The translations under genes and the position numbers were made by a program. A model generated the notes under the pieces. That model made no database searches. It was not told the origin of the DNA and saw only the letters and a list, made by a program, of their open reading frames with translations. A stretch of DNA of 64,000 nt from Aldehydirespirator sp965205155 (lineage in GTDB: Bacteria > Actinomycetota > Acidimicrobiia > Acidimicrobiales > Aldehydirespiratoraceae), in contig OZ242033.1 of NCBI GenBank assembly GCA_965205155.1, positions 2,542,001-2,606,000 on the forward strand. Direction: 5' to 3'. Positions 23,985 through 32,789 of the stretch are shown in pieces (the first letter of the stretch is position 1; every line of letters begins with the position of its first letter).

Positions 23985-26900
23985 GTGACGCTGGGCTTCG
24001 GTGATCTTGCTGCGGGGATGCGGCTGTCGGGGGTGGTGGCTGACGCAGATGTGACGCTGGTGGCAGTCGAGATGCACGGCGCCAACTCGGCCACCCTCAC
24101 TTACCGGACAGGTGAAGGGCGCCTCGGTGAGCGGGTCATGCTTGTCGACGACCTGGCCGGGCTGGCAGAGGTTTCTGAGCGGCGGTGGAGCTTCGACGCC
24201 GACGGCGCGATGTTCCGTCTGGCCTCCGAGGCCCGCCGCATGCGACAGGCTCACCTTGCTGATCCGTTCGCGGCGGTAGACACGTCCAACATCGATCCCT
24301 ACCCGCACCAGATCGATGCCGTTTACAACCGGCTGCTTGCCCAGAGGCCGTTGAGGTTCCTGCTGGCTGATGATCCGGGCGCGGGCAAGACGATCATGTC
24401 GGGTCTGTTGATCCGTGAGTTGGTACTGCGGGGTGATGTGGCCCGCTGCTTGATCGTGGCTCCTGGGAGCTTGGTGGAGCAGTGGCAGGACGAGTTGTGG
24501 GAGAAGTTCGGCCTGTCGTTCGACCTGATGTCGCGGGCGGCGGTGGAGGCGTCTCGCACCGGCAACCCGTTTACCGAGAAGAACCTGCTGATCGCCCGGG
24601 TGGACCAGCTGTCGAGGTCCGAGGAGCTGATGGCCAAGGTCCAGGCTTCCGACTGGGATCTCGTGATCGTGGACGAGGCCCACAAGATGTCGGCTCACCG
24701 CTACGGCGACGAGTTGCGACGCACCAAGCGGTTCGTGCTGGGGGAGACGCTGCGGGAGTGCACCCGCCATCTGCTGCTGCTGACTGCCACGCCCCACAAC
24801 GGCAAGAACGAGGACTTCCTCGCCTTCATGACCCTGATCGATCCCGAGCGCTTCGCGGGCCGGCTGCGAGACGGCAGTGGCGGCGGCTCGGGGGCAGAGA
24901 CCGACGGCGACGGCCCGGTCATGCCCGATGTCAGCGACGTTATGCGACGGCTTGTCAAGGAGAACCTGCGCACCTTCGAGGGCAAGCGCCTGTTCCCTCA
25001 GCGCCATGCCCACAGCCTCAACTTCGAACTTTCCGAGCCGGAGGCCGAGTTGTACAAGGAAGTCACCGACTACGTGCGCAACGGCATGAACCGAGCGGCA
25101 CGGATGCGCGAGGAGGGCGACAAGAGCCGCGGGATCATTGTCGGCTTCGCGCTGGCCGGTCTCCAGCGCCGCTTGGCTTCGTCCCCCGCGGCCATCTACC
25201 ACTCGCTGCGCCGCCGTCGGGACCGCTTGAACGACCAGGCCGCGGAGTTGCGCCGTCTGGCTGCTTCCGGCGGTCCGGTGCCAGTGATCGATCTGCCGAA
25301 GGGCGTGAAGATCGCGGATCTGGAGGACTTTGACTTCGACGACTACGACGACTCCGAGCGCGAGGACCTGGAGGACATCGTGATCGACGCGGCCACCGCA
25401 GCCAGCACCGCCGAAGAGCTGGAGGCCGAGGTCGAGGAACTCAAGGAGTTGGTGAAGCTGGCCGACGGCGTGCGTCGCAGCGGCGTCGACACCAAGTGGC
25501 TCCAGTTGCGGGGCCTGTTGCGCTCTGACCGCTTCGCGGCGGCCACGCCCTCAGATACGTCCGACTCTGGACCGGATTCCGGTGCCGACTCAGAATCAGC
25601 CCGCAAGCTGATCGTGTTCTCCGAGCACAAGGACACGCTTGACTATGTCGCAGCGCGGATCGAGTCCGAACTGGGTCAGCCGGAGGCGGTGGTCAGGATC
25701 CACGGCGGGATCAAGCGCCACGACCGTCGCAGTATCCAGGACCGGTTCCGGGTGGATCCGACGGCACGGGTGCTGGTGGCCACTGACGCGGCTGGCGAGG
25801 GCGTCAATCTCCAGGTGGCCAACATGGTGGTCAACTACGACCTGCCTTGGAACCCCAACCGCATCGAGCAGCGCTTCGGGCGGGTGCACCGCATCGGCCA
25901 GCATCGGCCGTGCCATCTGTGGAACCTGGTCGCCTTCGAGACCCGTGAGGGCAAGGTGTTCGAGAGGCTGTTCGCCAAGATCGAGGAGCAGCGCGGTGTC
26001 TACGGCGACCAGGTGTACGACGTGCTGGGCGACGCCCAGATCAACCTGTCGCTGCGCGATCTGCTGATGCGGGCCATCGCCTCTGATGAGGATCCTGCCC
26101 ATTTCGAGTGGATGGACGAGGTGATCGACGATGACATCGGGCGCCAGATGCAGGGCGTGCTCGACGAGCGAGCGCTGGTGGCGGGGCTGGCCGATCCTGC
26201 GGCCAATGACAAGATCCGCCGCGACATGGAGATCGCTCGGGCTCGCCGGTTGCAGCCCTGGTTCGTGGAGTCGTTCTTCACCGAGGCTCTGCGGAAGTAC
26301 GGCGGGCGGATCGCGGGCCGCGAGCATGGCCGTTTCGAGATCACCCGGGTGCCCGCCATGGTCCGCGCCCACGCCGAAGCAGACCTGGGACCGGTGCATG
26401 ACCGCTACGAGCGGGTGACATTCGACAAGGCCCATATCCAGCCGAACCGCGCCAGCGAGGGCCCACCGGGCGCATCGTTGCGGGCCGATCTGATCTCCCC
26501 TGGTACGCCGCTGCTGGCGGCGGTGGTGAACAAGGTGATGGTCGACTTCGGCTCGACCCTGCGGCGGGGCGCAGTGCTGGTAGACGGGAGCGATCCGTCG
26601 ACCGATCCACGCCTGCTCGTCTACCTGGACCACACCATCACCGACGGACGCGAGGTCCACGGCACCCGCCAAGTGGTGTCACGCCGGTTCCACTATGTCG
26701 AGATCGACCGTGCTGGCAATGTCGGAGACCCCGGAGACGAGCCCTACCTCAACTACGCGCCCCTGACCCAGGACCAGCAGACACTCCTGGACGGGCAACT
26801 AGACCTCGAATGGGCAGACCGAACCGCGGAGGACACCGCCCGGTCATGGGCCATCGAGCACCTGGCCGGCCCGCACTTCGACGAGGTCGCCACCATCACC

Positions 26901-27599
26901 CACACTCGGGTCGCCAAGGTCTGGAATGCGGTGCGGGAACGCCTGGAGTCCGAGATTCGCTACTGGGACCGGCGTACAGAAGAGATCAAGGCCCAGGAGA
27001 TAGCCGGCAAGAAGCCCCGCATCAACTCAGGTCGCGCCCGAGCCAGAGCCGACGAACTGCAGGCCCGCCTCACACGACGCCGCCTGGAGCTGGCCCAAGA
27101 GGATGACCTCCACAACAGCCCACCCACCATCGTCGCCGCCGCGGTCGTGGTACCCCAAGGTCTGCTCAACGAGCTAGCTGGCCGAACCGTAGTCTCCGTC
27201 GACCCCGCCAAGAATGCTGAAACCGACCGCCGAGCCGTGGCCGCAGTGATGAAAGCCGAACAGAAACTGGGCCGAGTACCCGAGGAACAAGCCCACAGCA
27301 ACCCCGGCTACGACGTACTGTCCACCGACCCAGCCTCCGGAGCGTGCTACTTCATAGAAGTCAAGGGCCACCTACCCCAAACCGAACAGATCAGCGTCAG
27401 CCGCCGCCAGGTAGGCCAGTCCCACAACAACCGCGAGCGCTGGCGCCTAGCAGTGGTCTCCGTCCCCGAAGACCCCGACGCCGAACCCGAGGTCCACTAC
27501 CTGGTCGAGCCGTTCAAGAACGTGACCCTGCACCCAGCCCAAACCAGCGTCCCCCTCAACGTCGCCGACCTCCTCGCCTTCGCTGGCCCACCCAAGTGA
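23985..27599 (+). CDS. SNF2-family helicase with C-terminal DUF3883
   Basis: A 1204-residue protein. Helicase motor: LLADDPGAGKTIMSGLLIRE (Walker A near 128), VDEAHKMSAHRYG (DEAH near 229), LTATPHNGK. The second RecA lobe has VFSEHKDTLDYVAA and EQRFGRVHRIGQH (near 630). An acidic coiled segment (about 440-500) separates the lobes. The C-terminal DUF3883 carries NPGYDVLSTDPASGACYFIE with E-x-K near 1122, nuclease-like. Such helicases occur in DISARM-related and restriction-like systems, where they act with a DNA methyltransferase. It fits the DUF1156 and DUF499 genes downstream. GTG start; no obvious ribosome site, but the N terminus is family-like. Confidence 0.85.
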   Translation: MTLGFGDLAAGMRLSGVVADADVTLVAVEMHGANSATLTYRTGEGRLGERVMLVDDLAGLAEVSERRWSFDADGAMFRLASEARRMRQAHLADPFAAVDTSNIDPYPHQIDAVYNRLLAQRPLRFLLADDPGAGKTIMSGLLIRELVLRGDVARCLIVAPGSLVEQWQDELWEKFGLSFDLMSRAAVEASRTGNPFTEKNLLIARVDQLSRSEELMAKVQASDWDLVIVDEAHKMSAHRYGDELRRTKRFVLGETLRECTRHLLLLTATPHNGKNEDFLAFMTLIDPERFAGRLRDGSGGGSGAETDGDGPVMPDVSDVMRRLVKENLRTFEGKRLFPQRHAHSLNFELSEPEAELYKEVTDYVRNGMNRAARMREEGDKSRGIIVGFALAGLQRRLASSPAAIYHSLRRRRDRLNDQAAELRRLAASGGPVPVIDLPKGVKIADLEDFDFDDYDDSEREDLEDIVIDAATAASTAEELEAEVEELKELVKLADGVRRSGVDTKWLQLRGLLRSDRFAAATPSDTSDSGPDSGADSESARKLIVFSEHKDTLDYVAARIESELGQPEAVVRIHGGIKRHDRRSIQDRFRVDPTARVLVATDAAGEGVNLQVANMVVNYDLPWNPNRIEQRFGRVHRIGQHRPCHLWNLVAFETREGKVFERLFAKIEEQRGVYGDQVYDVLGDAQINLSLRDLLMRAIASDEDPAHFEWMDEVIDDDIGRQMQGVLDERALVAGLADPAANDKIRRDMEIARARRLQPWFVESFFTEALRKYGGRIAGREHGRFEITRVPAMVRAHAEADLGPVHDRYERVTFDKAHIQPNRASEGPPGASLRADLISPGTPLLAAVVNKVMVDFGSTLRRGAVLVDGSDPSTDPRLLVYLDHTITDGREVHGTRQVVSRRFHYVEIDRAGNVGDPGDEPYLNYAPLTQDQQTLLDGQLDLEWADRTAEDTARSWAIEHLAGPHFDEVATITHTRVAKVWNAVRERLESEIRYWDRRTEEIKAQEIAGKKPRINSGRARARADELQARLTRRRLELAQEDDLHNSPPTIVAAAVVVPQGLLNELAGRTVVSVDPAKNAETDRRAVAAVMKAEQKLGRVPEEQAHSNPGYDVLSTDPASGACYFIEVKGHLPQTEQISVSRRQVGQSHNNRERWRLAVVSVPEDPDAEPEVHYLVEPFKNVTLHPAQTSVPLNVADLLAFAGPPK

Positions 27600-27630
27600 C
27601 GGCGATGCCTCGCCACAGGTATCGCCAGCT

Positions 27631-28566
27631 GTGAAGCACCTGGGATCCGCAGCCTTCGGCCTTCTCGGCGGGATGGTTCTGAACCTCATCTACCGACGGA
27701 TTCAGTCCGAATGGCCGCAGAGCTACTTCTCGCTCAGCGACTATTGGTCACATGTGAAGGCGCAAGTTCCGAGCAGGTACGTGCTGTTTCGCTTCGGTCC
27801 CGTCGTGCTGCTTGGCGTGTTCTTCAGTCGTCAACTGGCCGATCTGGATTGGCCAGCTTGGCCGTTTGTCGTCACTGCGGCCGTGGTGCACGCCAGTCTG
27901 ACGTCTCTGCGTGCTACGTGGCGCCTGGTCCGCTATCGGGGGGCTGGCGAACGGACCGCACCATTGATTGTGCTTCATCTATTGACCGCCGTCACCGTCG
28001 CCGCATGTTTGGTCGGTGCGGCTGTGCTTGGGGAGCACCTCTCCACTTGGGTCCCCGACTTCGAGAGCATTCGCGACGCGGTATGGGCTGGCCTTATTGC
28101 CTCGCTGCTTGCATTCGCTTTCGTGCATTGGACACAGGCTCCTGAACGAAATCTCGCTGAGGTCGTACGGGTGCAACGACAGCGTGCCGGGCCGGAACTT
28201 CTGTGGTACGCGCGCCGCTCCGCAATGGAGAGCGGGCTCGATCCTAATCTTGTCGAAGCAGTGATTCTGGCCGAATCGATGCAGCGTCCACGCTGGTTCC
28301 GCCGGTTAGAGCGGTTAAAGGGGCTCATCTTCCCCAAAGGCACGTACGGAATCATGCAGGTGTGGTCCTCCCGCCCCATTGGTGATCGCCGCTCAATCGA
28401 ACGCGCCCTGCAGACGCATCGAGCGGCATTCCAGATGCTGTCCGAAGAGTCAGGCGGCCAGCCGGTTCAAGTGTCGGAGCAACTACGCAGCTACAACAGC
28501 TCGTGGAACTTTCTTGATCTCGCTACCGAGATCTACTGGCAACTAGTCGAGCCGGAACTCGAGTGA
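27631..28566 (+). CDS. Membrane protein with C-terminal lytic-transglycosylase-like domain
   Basis: A 311-residue protein. About five membrane segments lie in residues 5-170 (for example FGPVVLLGVFF, PFVVTAAVVHASL, VLHLLTAVTVAACLVGAAVL, WAGLIASLLAFAFVHW). The cytoplasmic or exported C terminus has SGLDPNLVEAVILAESMQRP and KGTYGIMQVWSS, then YNSSWNFLDLATEIYWQL. This resembles the SLT lysozyme fold, with the catalytic Glu in the AES motif and a GIMQV strand. Starts 31 nt after the SNF2 gene. Lower GC than the helicase suggests separate acquisition. Could be a cell-wall-attacking abortive effector (inference). Confidence 0.55.
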   Translation: MKHLGSAAFGLLGGMVLNLIYRRIQSEWPQSYFSLSDYWSHVKAQVPSRYVLFRFGPVVLLGVFFSRQLADLDWPAWPFVVTAAVVHASLTSLRATWRLVRYRGAGERTAPLIVLHLLTAVTVAACLVGAAVLGEHLSTWVPDFESIRDAVWAGLIASLLAFAFVHWTQAPERNLAEVVRVQRQRAGPELLWYARRSAMESGLDPNLVEAVILAESMQRPRWFRRLERLKGLIFPKGTYGIMQVWSSRPIGDRRSIERALQTHRAAFQMLSEESGGQPVQVSEQLRSYNSSWNFLDLATEIYWQLVEPELE

Positions 28567-28819
28567 GGACGTAGTGGCTCTCCGCGCTGCGGGTCGGAAT
28601 GAGGGTGTCGAGTAGCGCCCAGTTGGGCTTGCTGGCATCTAGCAGGGCCCTGATGCGGTAGTTGACGAAGTCGTACTGTTCGACACCTGCCGGCAAGATC
28701 CGCAGCCCGCGTGCATCGAGGGACCGACGGGCCACATCAAGGCTCTCGGGGCCGGGCCGGTAGTGGCCGCTCACGTTGTTGAGCGCTGCCACGACCCTGG
28801 CTCCCTCTAGCTCGATCAC
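28523..28819 (-). CDS. Hypothetical protein, start uncertain
   Basis: 98 residues from GTG 28819: IELEGARVVAALNNVSGHYR, then SLDARGLRILPAGVEQYDFV and a basic end. The frame stays open upstream through NGGPVQAAGEFK and beyond 28872, overlapping the end of the neighbouring gene, so the true start may be further up. Its 3' end overlaps the membrane protein gene by 44 nt on the opposite strand. No domain recognised. Confidence 0.4.
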   Translation of the reverse strand: MIELEGARVVAALNNVSGHYRPGPESLDVARRSLDARGLRILPAGVEQYDFVNYRIRALLDASKPNWALLDTLIPTRSAESHYVLTRVPARLVASRSR

Positions 28820-28871
28820 CTTGAACTCGCCCGCTGCCTGGACGGGTCCGCCGTTGTAGTCCTCGTCGGTG

Positions 28872-29621
28872 TCAGTCGTACGATCCGAGCGTCCCGGGTT
28901 CCAGATGGCGTCCCCAGTGACCTGACAGAAGGCTTGCGAGCCGGTCGGCGATAGTGGCAGCGTGCCGGTCCGCGGCGAGGATGACGAGTTCTCTATTGCC
29001 GCTGCTGACGATTCTGGGCGGTTCGGATGCCAACCGCGTCCTGAGCGCAGCCCGCCAAGCTTTAACCTGCGCCTGGCGGGTGCTGGGTGTACGGGGGTAG
29101 TGCTGGTACACGATTACCGTCTGTCTGTGGGACAGCCGCATGAATGCTCGGAGCTCATTGCGATGGACGTGCTTGGCCGAAGGTCTCCGCTTCTCTTCCA
29201 TGGCCGTACTCGCTAGGCCTACGTCTGGATCGAGGAACACGATCTCGGCGTCCGCCGTTGCCGCCAGAGCCTGTTCAAGCCACCGCGTCCTGGCGGGTGC
29301 AATGGGCTCGGACCAGAAGACGGTGCCGTTGCCAAGGATGCCGCTCTGCTGGACGGCGGCAAGGCTCCGGTCGCGGGCCGCGATGTTACGCAGGCAGTCG
29401 AACAGGGCTGGGTCGCAGTCGCGATAATCGCTCCCTCGGTCAAGGTAGCCCCGGTTCTGGCCGTGGCCTGGGTCGGTGTCGGCGATGGTCCGCCGGTCCG
29501 GTACGTACCAGACCACGCCGAGAGCTAGGACCGGTTCGGCCTCCGGACAGATACCCGCCAGAGCACGAAGTAGACCGAACTTCGAGAAGTCACCGATGTC
29601 ACCCACAAAGTTGTCCTGCAT
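28872..29621 (-). CDS. Hypothetical protein (GDIGDFSKFGLLR family)
   Basis: A 249-residue soluble protein beginning MQDNFVGDIGDFSKFGLLRA, a conserved opening I have seen in a scattered family of uncharacterised bacterial proteins. Other segments: VLALGVVWYVPDRRTIADTD, EIVFLDPDVGLASTAMEEKR and QTVIVYQHYPRTP. The FLDPDxG strand recalls methyltransferase-like or three-Cys-motif-partner-like folds, but the resemblance is weak. It is the upstream gene of a minus-strand pair inside the island. Confidence 0.55.
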   Translation of the reverse strand: MQDNFVGDIGDFSKFGLLRALAGICPEAEPVLALGVVWYVPDRRTIADTDPGHGQNRGYLDRGSDYRDCDPALFDCLRNIAARDRSLAAVQQSGILGNGTVFWSEPIAPARTRWLEQALAATADAEIVFLDPDVGLASTAMEEKRRPSAKHVHRNELRAFMRLSHRQTVIVYQHYPRTPSTRQAQVKAWRAALRTRLASEPPRIVSSGNRELVILAADRHAATIADRLASLLSGHWGRHLEPGTLGSYD

Positions 29622-29696
29622 CAGGCTCCCAATCTACGGACGTCACCAGCGGCAACGAGTCGCTCGGTGGTCACTGGGGAGTTCCGTCACTTCACG

Positions 29697-29989
29697 ACTG
29701 GCGGGTGAGGAGGACTCCATGCACCGTGACAGCTCCCCACTCGCGCAGCCGCCGGCGACCACGTTGAGCTGAAGGCCGGTGGTGCAGATATCGTCATAGA
29801 TGATGATGCGACTCCCTTCGATCCGATCAGGATGACGCAGCACCAAGCGTTGCCATGCCCCCGAGCGGCAGCCTGCTTGCCTAGGAGTTCCTGACCCGCT
29901 GACCTGGTTGTAGGGGTCGTCTTGATGATCGCAGGATCGTCAGCGTTGTCGAAGGGCCAATCGTCGGCGGTGTCGTGGATGGCCCGCAT
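29697..29989 (-). pseudogene. Frameshifted ComF-like phosphoribosyltransferase
   Basis: Three consecutive pieces in different frames add up to one PRTase. First MRAIHDTADDWPFDNADDPA and IIKTTPTTRSAG. Then RIIIYDDICTTGLQLNVVAGG, which is the PRPP-binding loop. Last, in a third frame, LREWGAVTVHGVLLTRQS. Related actinobacterial genes run continuously in this order. Two frameshifts within 300 nt mean it cannot make an active enzyme. It fills most of the 29622-30217 gap. Confidence 0.65.
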
Positions 29990-30217
29990 GCCCGATGACG
30001 AGTGTTGTGTGCGTGCGAGCCGGATTGGGAGGGTTGGCGAATGCAATCGCGGGAATGTGACACGGCCGCTGGTGCTCGTCTGCTAGGTCAATTGGCTACG
30101 AACATCTGTTTGCGATTGTAATTCCATCACTGTAACCTGCCAATGCGGGCGGAGCCTTGGAACCCCTCGGGGGTGCGGGCGACGGCGCACGAGAAACATG
30201 AACCAAGGAGGTTCGCA

Positions 30218-30466
30218 ATGCCGAATCCCAACGACCGCTACGTTGTTCGCAACCCTGACGGCGGATGGGACGTGAAGGCTGCCCATGCCAAACGTTCGTC
30301 CAAGCACACGCGTACCCAGGCGGAGGCCATCCAGCACGCGAAGAAAGTCGTGGGGAACGCCGGAGGGGGAGAGGTGCGCATCCAGGGACGCGATGGCCGA
30401 TTCCTGAACAGCGACACGGTCGCTCCGGGCAACGACCCCCACCCACCCACGGACACCAAGCACTGA
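30218..30466 (+). CDS. DUF2188-family small protein
   Basis: 82 residues: NPNDRYVVRNPDGGWDVKAA, HAKRSSKHTRTQAEAIQHAK, then GGEVRIQGRDGRF. This is the DUF2188 layout, a short beta-beta-alpha-beta fold of unknown function often found near mobile DNA. The ATG at 30218 was chosen because a perfect AAGGAGG (30205-30211) lies 6 nt upstream, which makes the longer frame from 30143 unlikely. Confidence 0.75.
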   Translation: MPNPNDRYVVRNPDGGWDVKAAHAKRSSKHTRTQAEAIQHAKKVVGNAGGGEVRIQGRDGRFLNSDTVAPGNDPHPPTDTKH

Positions 30467-30538
30467 CGTGATCCATGCCGCCGCCACAGCACAGGCATCC
30501 AGCGGTTCGTTCAATCGTCTAGATCGAGAATTGTCAAT

Positions 30539-31072
30539 ATGGCGGAAGATTCCAGTAGCTCACAAACGGAACTAGTTCCCCACTCCGACGCCATCAGCGA
30601 CGCGCCCGCGCCTGAGTGGGATCCGGCTTGGCCCGAGGCAGACATCCTAGTTGTGCCTGGCATACCCGGGTGGGCAGACACCGGGGCCGACCACGGGGTA
30701 GAGAATCCATATCCAAGTTCAACGTCGGATTTTGTCAAGGAGTTCCGACTTGAGGGCTTTCGGGTCCAACACACCGTTAGCCGAGGTGACCGCTCTCCTG
30801 TATCGATCAACGCCGCAGATCTCTGGGTACCTGTGTTGATCTTTGCGCTCCAGGATGTGGCGCAGATTCCCAGTGACATCCTCAGCGCAGCGATTCTCAA
30901 GGTGTTCGGCAGATGGATATCTGACGACTCGCAGCTGCATGTGCGCTTCATGCAGAAGGGCGCGGATGGAACCATCCATGAGTTCAAGGCTGACGGTCGA
31001 GCAAGTGATGTCCTGCGTGCCATGCGAGTTTTTGGTGACACGCATCGGATCGCGGAGGATCGCTCGACATGA
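30539..31072 (+). CDS. Hypothetical protein, first of a coupled pair
   Basis: A 177-residue acidic protein: SSSSQTELVPHSDAISDAPA leader, PEADILVVPGIPGWADTGAD, then a helix-strand region ADLWVPVLIFALQDVAQIPS and LHVRFMQKGADGTIHEFKAD. The stop overlaps the next start (ATGA). Lower GC than the flanking helicase and methyltransferase. Family not recognised. Confidence 0.5.
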   Translation: MAEDSSSSQTELVPHSDAISDAPAPEWDPAWPEADILVVPGIPGWADTGADHGVENPYPSSTSDFVKEFRLEGFRVQHTVSRGDRSPVSINAADLWVPVLIFALQDVAQIPSDILSAAILKVFGRWISDDSQLHVRFMQKGADGTIHEFKADGRASDVLRAMRVFGDTHRIAEDRST

Positions 31073-31722
31073 TTTCATCACTGCCCGCGAGAAACCCGAG
31101 AATTCTTGTCGGTCTAGACAAACTCGCTCAGGGTAGGAGAGCACTAGACGCCGCGATACTACTTTGTGATACGCCACACTTGCCGGATGAGCCAGAGCGG
31201 CGAGCGCGGTTGGCTCTTAGGACACTGCGATCGGCGCTTGACTGGTTGGAAGATACCGAACATTTTGAGGACGCACATGAAGCCCTTGATGGGGCCGGGA
31301 GAAGAGTCCGCTTGACTTTTGGTTGCATAGTTACTTTCGACTCAGAGCGAGGATACGCTCAGACATGTCCGGTAGCGCTTGCTCACAACCGCATAGGTAT
31401 GAGTCCTACTATCGTCATAGAGGAATCCGAATGCTCCATATGCGGCAATGATCCAGAAGACTGTGACCACATCACGGGTCAGACCTACGACGGAGTGAAC
31501 TGTATTCGTCGTATTACGAAAGCTAGAATCCTGGAAATCTCGCTCGTGGATCGACCGAATCAACCGGATGCCCGAATCGAGTATTGTTCAATCTCATATC
31601 ACGACCTACGGGAGGAGTTGGGTCCGTCATTCCAGTATGGGATGGATGTCTCCTGCGATAGGTGTCTTTCACCATGTGAAGGAGTGACGGAGGTGTCGAA
31701 TCTTGGTTCTGTTCCTCAGTAG
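31069..31722 (+). CDS. Hypothetical protein with Cys/His metal site
   Basis: 217 residues. The N-terminal helical part (LDKLAQGRRALDAAILLCDT, LRTLRSALDWLEDTEHFEDA) is followed by ECSICGNDPEDCDHITGQTY and VSCDRCLSPCEG, giving at least six Cys and one His for zinc. Between them ARILEISLVDRPNQPDARI recalls the strand seen before the catalytic site of phage prohead proteases, but no protease triad is visible. Coupled to 30539. Function unknown. Confidence 0.5.
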   Translation: MISSLPARNPRILVGLDKLAQGRRALDAAILLCDTPHLPDEPERRARLALRTLRSALDWLEDTEHFEDAHEALDGAGRRVRLTFGCIVTFDSERGYAQTCPVALAHNRIGMSPTIVIEESECSICGNDPEDCDHITGQTYDGVNCIRRITKARILEISLVDRPNQPDARIEYCSISYHDLREELGPSFQYGMDVSCDRCLSPCEGVTEVSNLGSVPQ

Positions 31723-31754
31723 TTCGTCCAAGAGGGTAGTACTGATGCGGAGAC

Positions 31755-32153
31755 GTGGATCAGGTCACGAGCATGCACACTCTACTTGACTCCATATTTC
31801 AGGCTTTCCGCCGGTCACGCGCACCGCTCACCGCTGGCGCTCTGGTTGGCATGGCAGCCTGGATTCAGCTCGCTGAGCAGTTGCCGACCGACTGGTCCAC
31901 TGCGCCGGTTGTGGAGCAGGGATCGAAGATATTGGATTCTCTTCAAGGTATCGGAGTCGTTACGTTATTGATTCTCTGTGTAGGCGTCATCGGTAGTGTA
32001 TCAACCCGAGTGTCAAGTCTACTACTGGAGCCACCGATGCGGTGGTTAGTTGCACGATGGCAGGAACGGTGCGCTGTTCGCAACATTACCGATCAAATCG
32101 GTGGAGTCCTTTCGAGATGGGCGGCACTCAGTCAGATATCGCCCAGGAACTAG
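31755..32153 (+). CDS. Membrane protein, N-terminal part (possible frameshift with next)
   Basis: 132 residues with two likely membrane helices (PLTAGALVGMAAWIQLAEQL, then IGVVTLLILCVGVIGSVSTR) and a basic tail (RWLVARWQERCAVRN). It overlaps the following frame by at least 37 nt. The tail and the start of the next frame read like one continuous cytoplasmic region, so a single-base frameshift splitting one gene is as likely as two genes. Confidence 0.45.
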   Translation: MDQVTSMHTLLDSIFQAFRRSRAPLTAGALVGMAAWIQLAEQLPTDWSTAPVVEQGSKILDSLQGIGVVTLLILCVGVIGSVSTRVSSLLLEPPMRWLVARWQERCAVRNITDQIGGVLSRWAALSQISPRN

Positions 32154-32740
32154 TCAGACGTCGACACAGGTATATTCGAAACGCGATAGAATGGATTCGC
32201 GACTGGATGCCCGGGAGATCAGCCTACGTATCCTACCATACGGAGAATTTCTGGCTGGAGCCAAAATGGGATCGTAAGGTAGTCGGATGGGTGACCGGGC
32301 AGGTCGTTCCAAAACTCCGCTGGGATCGAGACACGGAGCCACTACAGGAAATGCGACGACGATTGTCTAGCGAATCGGAATTGCGTTCGCTCATAATCGA
32401 CCTTGAACAGGATCTTGAGAGAAGTCCGTCATCGCCCTTCATGGCCGAGGATGCCAAGGGCTTGGTAGAGCGTCTTGATGCTGCGAGTAGCGAGAACGAG
32501 TATCGAATAGCTGTGATGCCTGCGCTCATTATACTGCTGGCAAGTATTGGTATTGCCTGGTGGAGTTGGGTGCTTGTGTTCTCGCCGATCGTAATTCTCG
32601 TGTACGGTTCATCTCTCGCCAAACGCGATGACACTACGCTGCTGGCGTTGGGCTGGCTGTTGGACGGCAAGGGATCCTCGCACGCGTTGGATGAGATCAG
32701 GCTTTGGGCGGAGTGCGAAGCTGACAGAATCAACGGCTAG
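32117..32740 (+). CDS. Membrane protein, C-terminal part (possible frameshift with previous)
   Basis: 207 residues from ATG 32117: a basic helix (GGTQSDIAQELVRRRHRYIR), a long cytoplasmic stretch with coiled potential (EMRRRLSSESELRSLIIDLE) and two adjacent membrane helices (IAVMPALIILLASIGIAWWS, VLVFSPIVILVYGSSL). The end is acidic. Low GC with rare codons (ATA, TTA) sets it apart from the DUF1156 gene 49 nt downstream. Confidence 0.45.
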   Translation: MGGTQSDIAQELVRRRHRYIRNAIEWIRDWMPGRSAYVSYHTENFWLEPKWDRKVVGWVTGQVVPKLRWDRDTEPLQEMRRRLSSESELRSLIIDLEQDLERSPSSPFMAEDAKGLVERLDAASSENEYRIAVMPALIILLASIGIAWWSWVLVFSPIVILVYGSSLAKRDDTTLLALGWLLDGKGSSHALDEIRLWAECEADRING

Positions 32741-32789
32741 AGTCCCGCGATGTCGGCACCGGCCGTCGAGATGGACCGCATGAGGTGTC

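Noticed and set aside
23703..25202. A 499-codon minus-strand open frame
   Set aside because: Antisense to the SNF2 helicase N terminus, with no domain signature.
32754..32775. Possible eighth strong PafBC-type element before the DUF1156 gene
   Set aside because: TGTCG is present, but at the correct spacing the second box reads CGAGAT, lacking the required A at position two.
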